Source: Anolis sagrei (Eukaryota; Chordata; Lepidosauria; Squamata; Anolidae). Taken from it: DNA of 64,000 nucleotides. The translations under genes were made by a program, and so were the position numbers. This document shows, one piece after another, positions 1 to 47,884 of this stretch (within the stretch, counting starts at the first letter, position 1; every line of letters starts with the position of its first letter). The stretch is taken from positions 20,719,234 through 20,783,233 of the forward strand of contig NC_090028.1 of assembly GCF_037176765.1 (NCBI RefSeq). Reading direction: 5' to 3'. Under the pieces are notes generated by a model that was not told where the DNA came from, made no database searches, and saw nothing but the letters and a program-made list of their open reading frames with translations.

Positions 1-115
1 CTCCCCAGGTGTTTTGGCCTACAACTCCCAGAAATCCCAGCCAGTTTTCCAGCTGTTAGGATTTCTGGGAGTTGAAGGCCAAAACATCTGGGGACCCACA
101 GGTTGAGAACCACTG
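1..115. repeat. hAT-type palindromic MITE (cut by window start)
   Basis: Two near-complementary arms (ACTCCCAGAAATCC / GGATTTCTGGGAGT) ending AGAACCACTG. Same family as copies at 840, 10435 and 15979, where the ends CAGTGGTTCTCAACC and 8-bp target duplications are seen. Confidence 0.85.
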
Positions 116-587
116 GCTTAAAGAGTAAGTAAGGAGTGAAATATCAGAAACTGAAACTGCCCAAATAAGGGACAGTCAAAATGAAATGGAATGAAAGGTT
201 GACAGTCAGGGAACAACTATGGACAGATCTGTGTTCTGCCTAAATAGCAAATGAAAAAAATGATTTTAGTTCACTTAATTATATGTTTCGCAATTAAACA
301 AACACAGTTTGTATTCATAAATTAAAATGTAAAATAAAACACACAATTTCCCAAACAAATTCACTAATGGACAATATGGCCACCAATCTCATGGACCTTC
401 TTGACTCCGCACTAACGGATCAACATGACAATAAGGCTGTCCTTTTCCAAAATTCCAATACTGTTTTAGGATCTTTTTGTTCTGTTCCTTTTCTGACCAC
501 CACTGACTTTTGCATCAAAACAAACAAACAAAAACTGGGCAGTTCCAGTTTCTGATATTTTGCACCTACTCAAAGTGCCTCCCACTT

Positions 588-727
588 AAAATCCTGTTGT
601 TGCCTCCTGTAGAATTCTGGGCTTTGTAGTTAGGGAGGGACATTTAAAATGCTCTGCCAGAGAGGTCCTGGGTCTCCCTAAACTACAAAACCCAGTATTT
701 TGCAGGAGGCCGCCACAGGATTTCAAA
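588..727. repeat. Second palindromic MITE-like inverted repeat
   Basis: AAATCCTGT...TGCCTCCTG and its reverse complement lie about 100 bases apart, with inner arms around GGGCTTTGTAGTTAGGG. It is a different family from its neighbours. No transposase is present. Confidence 0.6.
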
Positions 728-839
728 TGGGATGCAAACTCTTTGCCTAATCTTTAAACTCTAGTGTAAGGTCCTTGGACTTGCTCGTTTTGCTTCCAAA
801 GTGTCATTCTTTGCAATTGAACACGATTTCCACGTAGCC

Positions 840-968
840 CAGTGGTTTTCAACCTGTGGGTCCCCAGATGTTTTGGCCTTCAACTCCCAGACATCATAGC
901 TGGTAAACTGGGATTTCTGGGAGTTGTAGCTCAAAACACCTGGGGACCCACAGGTTGAGGACCATGGA
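840..968. repeat. hAT-type palindromic MITE
   Basis: Same family as 15979-16113. The left flank ACGTAGCC and right flank ACGTAAAC are an imperfect 8-bp duplication. The right tip is diverged. Confidence 0.75.
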
Positions 969-2105
969 CGTAAACAAATCAACTCTGGATTGCCTAGCCC
1001 ATCAGAAGGCTGGTTGTATGTTATTGACATTCAGCAAGCATGGAAGGTGGGGAAGCACCTTCTGTTAGAACCCAAGGTGAATTCAAATCAGCCATCCCAG
1101 CATGCCAACGCATCTATACATGGCACAACAGCTGCAGCTGCCTAAGAGTATAAGTAAAGCTGCAAACTGCAAGGGCAAGATGCAATAGCATCTGCTGGGG
1201 TGGCCCAAGGCTAAAGGTTTTGCTCACAGATTTCTGACAAATCATATGCCAGATGGTCATAGGCAGCAAAACCACACACCAGATCCCTCGGCCACTTTGA
1301 ATATCTCGTCACTTTAATATCTAGGCAACTGTGGATATCAATGAGGTGTTAAAAGTAAATTTAAAAAAACGAAGGAGACATAACTGGCACAAGTGAACAT
1401 GCTTTCATGTTAACACAAATAAATACTCTTAGTCTTCTAGTTAGTGTTAAACGGACTTACAAAACAAAGAGAGGGCCTCTTTATGTAACACAGGTTTTAC
1501 AATTACATCCAGGACTGTATTAGTGGTCAATTTGTTCTGTGTGTTCATTCGTATGTTCTGTATGTCTGTGTGCATGCAAACACACACACATATATGAGCA
1601 TGTTCTATTCAGAAACAAGATAGCCAAACACACAAATCTCTTATCAATAAAGTAAACTCTGCATAATTCATATGATGTTTTCTTTTTCCCTTCTGCAAGT
1701 TGATTATAAACATGTTTGGTACTATGATGCAAGGTAGTGTTTCAGTACAGAAACTCAAAAAGTGCCATTTCAGTAACTTTGAAAGTTTATCTCAGGGGCT
1801 AAAAAGTACTAATCTGATTACCAACAACAGACAACATTCGGGTTTCTTTCCACATTGAAAAGCTACACTGAAAGAGATAAAACATGAAAATAACAAAGCC
1901 GTGAAGGTCTATGTTTATCTGTGTAAACCTACAAATACGAGTTTACTGCAATTTGGGACGAGATCCTTGGAAGAAAGTCTATCAGAAAAATCATAACACG
2001 TTTTTTAAAACCTTAAGGCAGGATTCAGTTTTTCTCTTGGAGTGAACTTTAAAAAACAATGTTTTCTGTCACATGTCTCATTATGGGAAAATGATATGTC
2101 CTTGT

Positions 2106-2343
2106 ATTGTCAAAGGCTTTTTCATGGCCGGAATCACGGGGTTGCTGTGAGTTTTTCAGGCTGTATGGCTATATTCCAGAAGCATTCTTTCCTGACGTTT
2201 CACCCACATCTATGCCAGGCATCCTCAGAGGTTGTGAGACCTCACAACCTCTAAGGATGCTTGCCGTAGATGCAAGCGAAGCGTCAGGAGAGAATGCTTC
2301 TGGAACATGGCCATACAGCTCAAAAAACTCACAACGACCCAGT
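2106..2343. mobile_element. Palindromic Penelope-like-element derivative
   Basis: Inverted arms match the end of the Penelope-like element at 10597 (GCATCCTCAGAGGTTGTGAG and complement). Flanked by perfect 13-bp duplications GATATGTCCTTGT (2093-2105 and 2344-2356). One arm carries an extra ATTGTCAAAGGC...GGAATCAC extension. It may lie in a long form of the DYNC1LI2 3' UTR. Confidence 0.8.
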
Positions 2344-3049
2344 GATATGTCCTTGTTCTTCCCAGGCCAGGCAGTTTTGAGTATTTGGGAGTGGAGGAAC
2401 AACCCTAACTAAGCAACGGCTTTCAGGGAAAGAAAGAATTAAAAAATTAAACATGACTATCAAAAGTTAACACATTTCAAAATAAAGTTAAACAAACAGA
2501 GACTGTTTGTACTATAGTGCACAAGAGGTTCAAGCACCTTCTAAAAGACACATCTCTCACTGTGCCAGGCACTTGGTCTAAGCAAGTTTCTCCCTGTGTC
2601 AGTTATGACAAAAAGGGCACCCATCATACTTTTCCTTACTTCTGTTAGAACAAAAACAAAATGCAGTTGAGAGTAAGAATAATTCCCATGATGTTCAGTG
2701 TTGTAAGTTTTGAGCACGCCTCAATTAGAAAGGCATTTTTTAAAAACGTGATTATCTGACCTACAATACTGCTTCACTCCAGTCTCTCCAATACGCTTTT
2801 TTGCTCTGCTAAGCAGATCTTGCATTTCATCTTTTTAAAAAAATGCAATCTATACATTCTTCATCTAACCAACAATCGGCTACACCAGATTCGCTCCAAG
2901 TACGACTTGAACGGCCCATGCCTGTAAACTTGGGGGAAAGGGACCTCATTCTTCCCTACTGCCAGCAGCTATTAGGGCTTTCCAAAAGGAATTTTGCATC
3001 TTGTCTCTTTGTCTCCACGACCCACATCTCCACTTCCGTTTGCCACCCC

Positions 3050-3284
3050 AAATAAGAGAATTGCCCTGTTTATTCTAAAATGGTTATTTCAAAACAAAGG
3101 AATTTCATATGCAAAACTTCCCAAATGTGCACTTGATACTGGGACAAGCCAATGAAGGTTAAGTTTTGTTTCCCCCCTGCCCCATGAAAAACTTATAGCA
3201 TCTGCCATAGCAGAGAGCCCCTGGTATTATCAGATCAATGTACAGAGTTATTTGGTCATTTACATATGCAGCTCTCAAGCATAA
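3050..3284 (-). other. DYNC1LI2: Candidate short 3' UTR of DYNC1LI2
   Basis: An AATAAA on the minus strand (3074-3069) lies about 210 bases past the stop and could end a short transcript. Largely non-repetitive sequence continues to about 1000, with an ATTAAA near 1319, so a longer 3' UTR is also possible. In that case it would contain the MITEs listed below. Confidence 0.4.
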
Positions 3285-40144
<36,860 letters not shown>

Positions 40145-40550
40145 CTTGCCAACGGCAGCCACCACAAAGAGTGACCTCATCCGCCCAGGCCCCGCCAGGA
40201 GGACCCAGGCGTTTCCCACGACGCCAACAAGGACCCCTCTTCTGTCTATGCCGCTGCCTGCCTCCCCGCTTAGGATTTCAAGCTTTCCCGAGCGTTCGGC
40301 TTCCACTTAAATCTTTTCATCTTTCAATCCTGGCTTCGCTAGGGCACGAAACGGGTTCTTCAAGGCGGCATTTCTATTCAACAAGAGGAGGGAAGAGTGG
40401 TGACAGTCAGGCAGAAGTTTAGTCACCTAAGAGAGTGGTACTTGCTTCTGGAATGATGAGTTCAAGATTTGAGACGGCCGCCGCCCTGCGTTTGAGCAAA
40501 GCAGAGCCACCTAGTGGCGTCGAGAAGCATTGCTCTGCCCAGGTGAGGGC

Positions 40551-40626
<76 letters not shown>

Positions 40627-40663
40627 CATACCATACCATACCATACCATACCATACCATACCA
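40551..40663. repeat. (AAT)n-(ACCAT)n compound microsatellite
   Basis: About 25 AAT units followed by about 8 ACCAT units, roughly 410-520 bases upstream of the DYNC1LI2 start codon. The apparent frames rich in Tyr, Ile or Leu are its translations. Confidence 0.97.
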
Positions 40664-41677
40664 AGCCACTTTGTCTCTCTCCTGAGGAATCTGTATAAGG
40701 ACCAAGTAGTAACAGTAAGAACTGACCACGGAACAACAGACTGGTTCAAAATTGGGAAAGGCGTACGGCAAGGCTGCATACTCTCACCCAACCTTTTTAA
40801 CTTGTATGCAGAACACATCATGCGAGGATGTGCGGGGCTTCAGAAATGCAAGGCTGGGGTGAAAATTGCTGGAAGAAACATTAACAACCTCAGATATGCA
40901 GATGACACCACTCTGATGGCCGAAAGTGAGGAGGAGCTGAGAAGCCTTCTAATCAAAGTGAAAGAAGAAAGCGCAAAAGCTGGGTTGCAGCTAAACATAA
41001 AAAAAAAAAACCCAAGATTATGGCAACAAGAATGATTGACAACTGGAAAATAGAGGGAGAAAATGTGGAGGCCGTGGCAGACTTTGTATTTCTAAGTGCA
41101 AAGATTACTGCAGATGCAGACTGTGGCCAGGAAGTCAGGAGACGCTTACTTCCTGGGAGGAGAGCAATGTCCAATCTCGATAAAATAGTAAAGAATAGAG
41201 ACATCACACTGGCAGCAAAGATCCGCATAGTCAAAGCCATGGTATTCCCTGTAGTCACCTACGGATGTGAGAGCTGGACCTTAGGGAAGGCTGAGCAAAG
41301 GAAGAGAGGTGCTTTTGAGCTGTAGTGTTGGAGGAAAGTGCTGAGAGTGCCTTGGACTGTGAGAAGATCCAACCAGTCCATCCTCCAGGAAATAAAGCCC
41401 GGCTGCTCACTGGAGGGAAGGATACTAGAGACAAAGTTGAAGTACTTTGGCCACATCATGAGGAGACAGCAAAGCCTAGAGAAGACAATTATGCTGGGGA
41501 AAGTGGAAGGCAAAAGGAAGAGGGGCCGACCAAGGGCAAGATGGATGGATGGCATCCTTGAAGTGACTGGACTGACCTTGAAGGAGCTGGGAGTGGTGAC
41601 AGCTGACAGGGAGCTCTGGCGTGGGCTGGTCCATGAGGTCACGAAGAGTCGGAGACGACTGAACGAATGAACAACAA
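40664..41677 (+). mobile_element. RTE-BovB LINE, RT to 3' end
   Basis: Longest BovB here: YKDQ...TDWFKIGKGVRQGCILSPN, RYADDTTLMAESEEELRSLL (YADD), VKAMVFPVVTYGCESWT, RSNQSILQEIKPGCSLEG and KRGRPRARWMDG. Contains frame breaks and is 5' truncated. An (AAT/AGT)n tail runs to about 41730. Confidence 0.94.
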
Positions 41678-41737
41678 TAATAATAGTAATAATAATAATA
41701 GTAATAGTAATAATAGTAATAATAATAAACAACTTTG

Positions 41738-42960
41738 GGTTGTTGTAGGTTTTTTCAGGCTATATGGCCACGTTCTAGAGGCATTTTCTCCTGACGTTTC
41801 ATCTGCAGCTATGGCAAGCATCCTCAAAGGTAGTGAGGTCTGTTGGAACTAGGAAAATGGGTTTATATATCTGTGGAATGACCGGGAGGGGGGGCAAAGA
41901 ACTCTTGTCTGTTGGAGCTAGGTTTGAATGACCACCTTGATTAGCATTTGATGGCCTGGCAGTGCCTGGGGCAATCTTTTGTTGAGAGGTGATTAGATGT
42001 GCCTGATTGTTTCCTCTTTGTTGTTTGCTGACAAACAACAAGAGGGATCCTCTCACTTCTGCAGAAGTCTACCGTATACCATGCAGCTGTGGACAAGTCT
42101 ACATTGTTGTTGTTGTTCATTTGTGCAGTCGTCTCCGACTCTTCATGACCTCATGGACCAGCTTACATGGGGCCAGGCCCAAACAACAATTACAATAAGA
42201 AAACCAAAATACAACCGAAAACACAAACAATAAACAACATCATAATTACATAAAACATATGAATACATAACAATATAAGAATTACAATAGACACAGGCTA
42301 CATGTAATGATAAAAAAACCAAATTAAAACTAATTAAAAACGCAGACAAGATAAAAGAGAGAAGCAGATAATATGCGGAGTAGTACTCATTATGGCGGGG
42401 GTTGTGGAGTCAAGCTTTCCCACAAGGGGGGGGGGGTAAATCTACTCCAATGACAGAACTTTAAGTTAAACAGTCATGTGAAATTGTATACCTACTCATC
42501 AAAGGCACAGTGGACCACTCGAACAACCACCATGTCAGACTACACAGAGAAGCCATTGAAATCCATAAGCATGTGGACAATTTCAACAGAAAGGAGAAAA
42601 CCATGGAAATGAACAAAATCTGGCTACCAGTATATATTTAAAAAAAAACCCTCTAAAATTACAACAGCAAAACAACAAACATCTAATCACTTCTCAACAG
42701 GCACTAACAAGCTACACCGAAAAAACTGCCAGGCCATCAAATGCTAATCAAGGTGGTGAGTTGAAACATTCACACCTACCTCCAACAGACAAGAGTTCTT
42801 TGTCCTAGCCTGGACATTCCACAGAAACATAAACCCAATTTTCCTAGTTCCAACAGACCTCACAATCTCTGAGGATGCTTGCCATAGATGCGGGTGAAAT
42901 GTGAGGAGAGAATGCTTCTAGAACATGGCCATATAGCCCAAAAAACCTACATCAACCCAT
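41738..42960. mobile_element. Rearranged Penelope-like element with nested BovB and L2 pieces
   Basis: A minus-sense end (41738-42035) joins plus-sense nuclease sequence (42036-42104). A BovB tail in reverse (42105-42162) and L2-like sequence (to about 42400) intervene, then plus-sense sequence resumes (42512-42960). The outer ends GGGTTGTTGTAGG and CATCAACCC are inverted. A larger version of the palindromic derivatives. Confidence 0.75.
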
Positions 42961-42961
42961 C

Positions 42962-43205
42962 CTCTACAGAGCTGTGGATTTTGAGGAGGAATGAATAAGA
43001 GGGTGAAAGGGAAAAATGTGTCAAGAGGAAGATGCATCAAGCAAACTCTTGTCCACCTTCCATCTAGGGATGTATGTCCTCGCTGCGAAAGACCACGTGG
43101 GTCCAGAATAGGTCTCTTCAATCACTTATGGACCTATTGCTAAGACTCTACCCAAGGGAGGCAATCATACTCGACCACAAGGGATCGCCTATAATATGAT
43201 GATGA
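42962..43205 (+). mobile_element. LINE with C-terminal CCHH finger, diverged copy
   Basis: CPRCERPRGSRIGLFNHLWT-like ending and GGGATCGCCTATAATATGAT match the end of the 27374 and 52738 elements. Short and old. Confidence 0.7.
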
Positions 43206-43264
43206 AGGCTCAAGAGCCATAAGAAGAAGAGACCACAAGAAGAAGAGCACCTAGACATCAGATC

Positions 43265-43412
43265 TAGGTCCCTTCCACACAGCTGTATAAAATCTATATT
43301 GAACTTGATTGTATGGCAGTGTGGACTCAGATAATCCAGGTCCAAAGCAGATATTGTAGATTATTTGCCTTGATATTCTGGGTTATATGTGTGTGTGGAA
43401 GGGCCCCTAGAA
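43265..43412. repeat. GGGCCTTCCACA-family MITE
   Basis: AGGTCCCTTCCACACAGCTG ... TGTGTGGAAGGGCCCCT. Confidence 0.8.
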
Positions 43413-43457
43413 TGCACATCGGTCATTCTTTTCCCCACAATGACAAGAATACTATAT

Positions 43458-43795
43458 ACTATATATAAAAAATAAACCAGGAAAGCAATTTTGATTAATT
43501 TGAAGGGAGAAAACGCATAAAGGGTCTTCAAATAACAGATGGAAGTCAAACCCAATTTTTAAATTTTTTTTATTCTTTTTTTTTCCATTTTTTCCCCCTC
43601 TCTCCCTCCACTTACATTTTTTTTTAAACCGGAGAGTTTTCACACTTTTGGGGTACACTTTTGCCTATGTTTGATTATTTTTTGTCTTCTTGGGCTTAAC
43701 TATCGTTTCCTACTTTTCTATCTTCTTCACAATATTCTCCCACTTTCCATGTAACCATACTATCCCTTAATAAAAATTATTTTTTTAAAAAAGAG
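43458..43795 (+). mobile_element. L1 LINE 3' UTR fragment
   Basis: TC-rich 3' UTR with CACTTTCCATGTAACC and TTAATAAAAATTA, as in the DYNC1LI2 L1 copies. Perfect 12-bp duplication AGAATACTATAT (43446-43457 and 43796-43807). Confidence 0.9.
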
Positions 43796-43947
43796 AGAAT
43801 ACTATATTTTGATATTAATTATAGTTGGGATTTCTGCTATCTTGTATTCATCGCTTTGAAATGCATATCTTTATGTTAAAATCAGTATGCACAAGGCTTA
43901 TATAAATCTGCGCCCGTTTGTCCTGGGAAAGCAATGGTCCATATCTA

Positions 43948-44403
43948 CATGTGGGCCCTCTGGTGGTGCAGCAGGTAAAACTGCTGAGCTGCCGAACTTG
44001 CTGACCGAAAGGTTGATGGTTCGAATCCAGGGAGGGGGGTTAGCTCCCGCTTTTAGCCCCAGCTTTTATCAACCTAGCAGTTCAAAAACATGCAAATGTG
44101 AGTAAATCAATAAGTACCACTTCTACAGGAAGGTACTGATACTGGTCAAAGGACATTTAACCAACTACTGTCTGTTTGTTTGCTTTGTTCTGTTAGAAAT
44201 GTAATATAATGGACTGGTTGCTCTGACACGACAAATAAATAAATACAGGAAGGTAACAGTGCTCCATGCAGTCATGCTGGCCACATGACCCTGGAGGTGT
44301 CTACAGACAACGACGGCTCTTCGGCTTAGAAATTGAGATGAGCACCACCCCCCAGAGATGGACACAACTAGACTTAATGTCAGGGGAAACCTTTACTTTT
44401 ACT
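43948..44403 (+). mobile_element. Sauria SINE with nested SINE/LINE tail
   Basis: tRNA-like head (CTCTGGTGGTGCAGCAGGTA, GGTTCGAATCC), body AACATGCAAATGTGAGTA, BovB-like end with AATGTCAGGGGAAACCTTTA. Split by a 108-bp insertion at 44136-44243 with perfect TACAGGAAGGTA duplications. Confidence 0.92.
44136..44243 (+). mobile_element. Small retroposon tail nested in Sauria SINE
   Basis: Ends GGTTGCTCTGACACGAC then (AAAT)n. Duplication TACAGGAAGGTA at 44124-44135 and 44244-44255. Source family unknown to me. Confidence 0.8.
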
Positions 44404-44689
44404 ATATCTACATGCAGTAAAAACACCAGATATGAATTTCCCAGGAGATATTTTAATTCAGATTAATTATTTATTCTGATGATGAAAAAGGGCAAAGGGT
44501 GGGAGATAAGAAATTGGTTCTGCTATGCTATTGCAGGAAATGATAAAAGGGGGAAAAGGAATTATACCTCATAAAAACTTGGCTGTGGGACCAAGCTTTT
44601 GGGACAGGGCAATAAAGCAGCAATAGGAAAGATTACCAGGCCAGTTAGATTTGACGCAGATGACCAAGACGGTTTTAAATGGTGTATTT

Positions 44690-44833
44690 TAATATTGAGA
44701 TAAATGCTTTTCATGTTTATGTATATATGAATTCTTGTTCCGGCATTGAATGTTTGCTCCGCCCTTCGGGGTGAAAAGCCCCCTTCGGGGTGAAAAGGGC
44801 GGAATATAAATGTTTTAAATAAATAAATAAATA
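44690..44833 (+). mobile_element. L2-type LINE/SINE 3' end
   Basis: GAATGTTTGCTCCGCCCTTC, a tandemly doubled CCCTTCGGGGTGAAAAG, GGGCGGAATATAAATG and (AAAT)n. Confidence 0.75.
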
Positions 44834-44919
44834 TTCCTTGGTAAGTGCACCCCACATATATTTAACATAGAACAAACTTTTGCAGTAGCATTACATAGCA
44901 AGCGATATAATGTGTTCAT

Positions 44920-45167
44920 GTTTGTTTTTAGAAATGTTTATTTCTAAATATAGTAAAACACTGGAAAATACAATGGCTGAAATTCTTACGATAGTATCAC
45001 AATATGAAACTACTGCTCATATGTATTCTAAGTTTTAACAACAATTCAGTGCTGCTAGTTTAAAGATTTTAAGAACCTATACAACTCTAAATAATCAAAA
45101 AGAAAGAAAGAAAGAAAGGGTCTCTATGAAATAAATATGAGCTGATGAGTTTAAATCGGAATTAATC
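44920..45167 (-). other. TERB1: Candidate TERB1 3' UTR with AATAAA
   Basis: Short non-repetitive stretch after the proposed stop, with AATAAA at 44942-44937 on the minus strand. It depends on exon J being correct. Confidence 0.45.
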
Positions 45168-45221
45168 CTATTTGTCTGACAGCATTCTTTTGATGTTGCA
45201 TATTTTTTGGTTGTCATTCTT
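45168..45221 (-). CDS. TERB1: TERB1 terminal exon J (proposed)
   Basis: 18 codons, KNDNQKICNIKRMLSDK then TAG. A long pyrimidine tract ends in cttacag just before it and the phase matches exon I. An AATAAA (44942-44937) follows about 225 bases past the stop. It has no remembered family similarity, so it is less certain than the others. Confidence 0.65.
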   Translation of the reverse strand, partial: KNDNQKICNIKRMLSDK

Positions 45222-47849
45222 CTGTAAGACAGAAAAGACAAAGACAAATCAAACTTCACACTGGAATCCTATGTCAAATTCTGGGCACTGAAATTTAAAG
45301 GAGATGTTGACAAGCTGGAATGCATCCAGAGGAGGGTGACTAAAATAATCAAGGGTCTGGAGAACAAGCCCTATGAGGAGCAACTTAAAGAGCTGGGCAT
45401 GTTTAGCCTGCAGAAGAGAAGGCTGAGAGGAGACATGATAACCATGAATAAATATGTGAGGGGAAGTCATAGGAAGGAGGGAGCAACCTTGTTTTCTCCT
45501 GCCCTAGAAACTAGGATGCGGAACAATGGCTTCAAACTACAGGAAAGGAGATTCCACCTGAACATTAAGAACCTCCTGCCTCTGAGAGCTGTTCAACAGT
45601 GGAACTCTCTGCCCCGGAGTGTGGTGGAGGCTTTTAAGCAGAGGTTGGATGGCCATCTGTCAGGGGTGCTTTGAATGTGATTTTCCTACTTCTTGGCAGG
45701 GGGCTGAACTGGATGGCCCACGAGGTCTCTTTCAACTCTATGATTCTAGGATTAAGCGTATTTTGCAATGCAAATATTATCTATCTGATAATTCATGATT
45801 TTAGATGTGGTTGAAGTGTATTCGTATTACACTGTTGTAACACTTATAGCATTTCAACTGTCACAGATCTATCCTATATAATCTTAGAATTTATACTTTC
45901 TTGTCATACTCATTGTTTTGGTTTTTTTGTTATCTTTTTTAATAAAACTTAAACTAAATAAGAAATGTACTATGTACAATAGAAAAAACATTTTTTTAAA
46001 AAAACACCTACAAACAACAATAGAAACAACATAAGAAATTACTTCTAACGTTTTTCTTGGCAGCTATAAATTCATATACCAAGTCAACATCCCCTTTAAT
46101 ACCTTTCTTACATTTATTCTGAAATTCAAATTCTACTGTGCCAAATCTAATTATTAACAACATTTTAACGGTTCTGCCTCCAAACCAAGTGGATAACTTC
46201 CATTCATAGAAGTCGGATGCTGGGGAAAATGGAAGGGAAAAGGAAGAGGGGCCAACCAAGGACAAGATGGATGGATGGTATGCTGTGGGTGGCAGCGGCC
46301 GACAGGGAGCTCTACCGTGGGCTGTGTCAGAAATATTAAATATTAACTAGGTATTTTTAATTACAAAAATGTGAGTCAAGCATGTAAAGGGGTTAATGGA
46401 TGAAATGACTCTGCAAAACCTATAGTTCAATATAAGCAGGTGTGCCTGTAGCTTAGTAGCTCTCAGTCCTGGAGAGGTCTCAGTGTGAGGTAGACCTCAG
46501 AGTTTGTCGGCCGCCGTGTGTGAGAAGCCTTGTGTGAGAAGGCTTTGGTGAGAGAAGCCCCAGGTTGAAGGCCTCGTGTGTAAAGCTCCAGTGTAAAGGC
46601 TGCTATGTGTAAAAGGCTACTGTGTGAAGGTCCTGTGTAAGTGTAGTGTGAGAAAAGGCTCTATGAGAGCAAAGCTTTTTATCTGCATGAGAAAGAAGCC
46701 CAGCGTGGAAGCAAAGAAAGAAGTATAAATAGCTTTATTTGTACTATGGAAACCTTGTTCTTGTAAACAGTGCAACCATATTTTCCTATAAAGAAAAGCC
46801 TACTAAGGAAGAGATAAAATTGGTATGTGTGTTTTTTTTGTTTTTTTTATTTTTGCCTAATGGTGCTGGGTCAGGCTGCTGCTAATAAGTTATTCTGATA
46901 TACATTTATGAGAAGGGTCTTTTGTTAATAAACCCACTCACCAGGCATGTAGCCCCCCCCCCCCCCCCGAAATTCTCATGATGGTCCACAAGAAGGCCTT
47001 ACTGGTACATGATTTAAACAGTTAAACAGTTATGTTTATTCATATCATGATCTGATCACCATGTTCAATATATCCCATATGCATGGGGGTATTGGGATAA
47101 CGATACAAAAGGTTTGCTAAGGTAGACCCTCTTTCACTCAGGCTCACTCCCCCCCCCCCCCCCGAATCAAACTCAGCTCTCCCTGAAACAAAATCCTGGC
47201 TATGGGCCTGCCACTCACACAACAGGCTGGTCCATGATGTCACGAAACAATTGAACGAATAAACAACAAACAGAAGACAGTGAAAGTTTCCCATCCCTTA
47301 TTCACCCTGTACAAAGAAGACTGGGTATTTGTGTGACTAGACCTTCAAATTGCCTGACAACTTTTTGCAACCCCACAAATTTCATAGGATTTTCTTGGGC
47401 AAAGAATAATCAGAGGTGATTTTGCCAGAACCTCATATTTATTGGCAGTCCTTTCTTCTTAGCCTCCAAGATCAGATGGGACTGAGTGCCTTTGGAAGAC
47501 TACAAAATCAACAGTACCTGCAATTTGAAGTATTTCTTCGCCAGATCAACATTGGTCCTTCCATTTTGAAATGGGTATGCCCACAAAATGGCATTCCAGT
47601 GATGTCCCATTTTCTTTACACCATTGAGAAGATACATTATTTCTTCTGGTGTAAAATCTTTCCTGGTTCTCCGTTTGACTTTTTTAAAAGCTCTTGCCAA
47701 TACACCTGATAGAGGAACTTCAGTGTTCTGCAATAAGAGTTAAAACAACATACATCTGGGACAGGTTTATAGTTCAGTGTTAAAAGGAATGTTTTACATG
47801 CTTAAAATCCTATGTTCTGTATCAGACCAAATATAGTTTTTTAAATAAC

Positions 47850-47884
<35 letters not shown>

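Noticed and set aside
40419-40821. Frames with long Tyr, Leu or Ile runs
   Set aside because: Translation of the (AAT)n and (ACCAT)n microsatellites.
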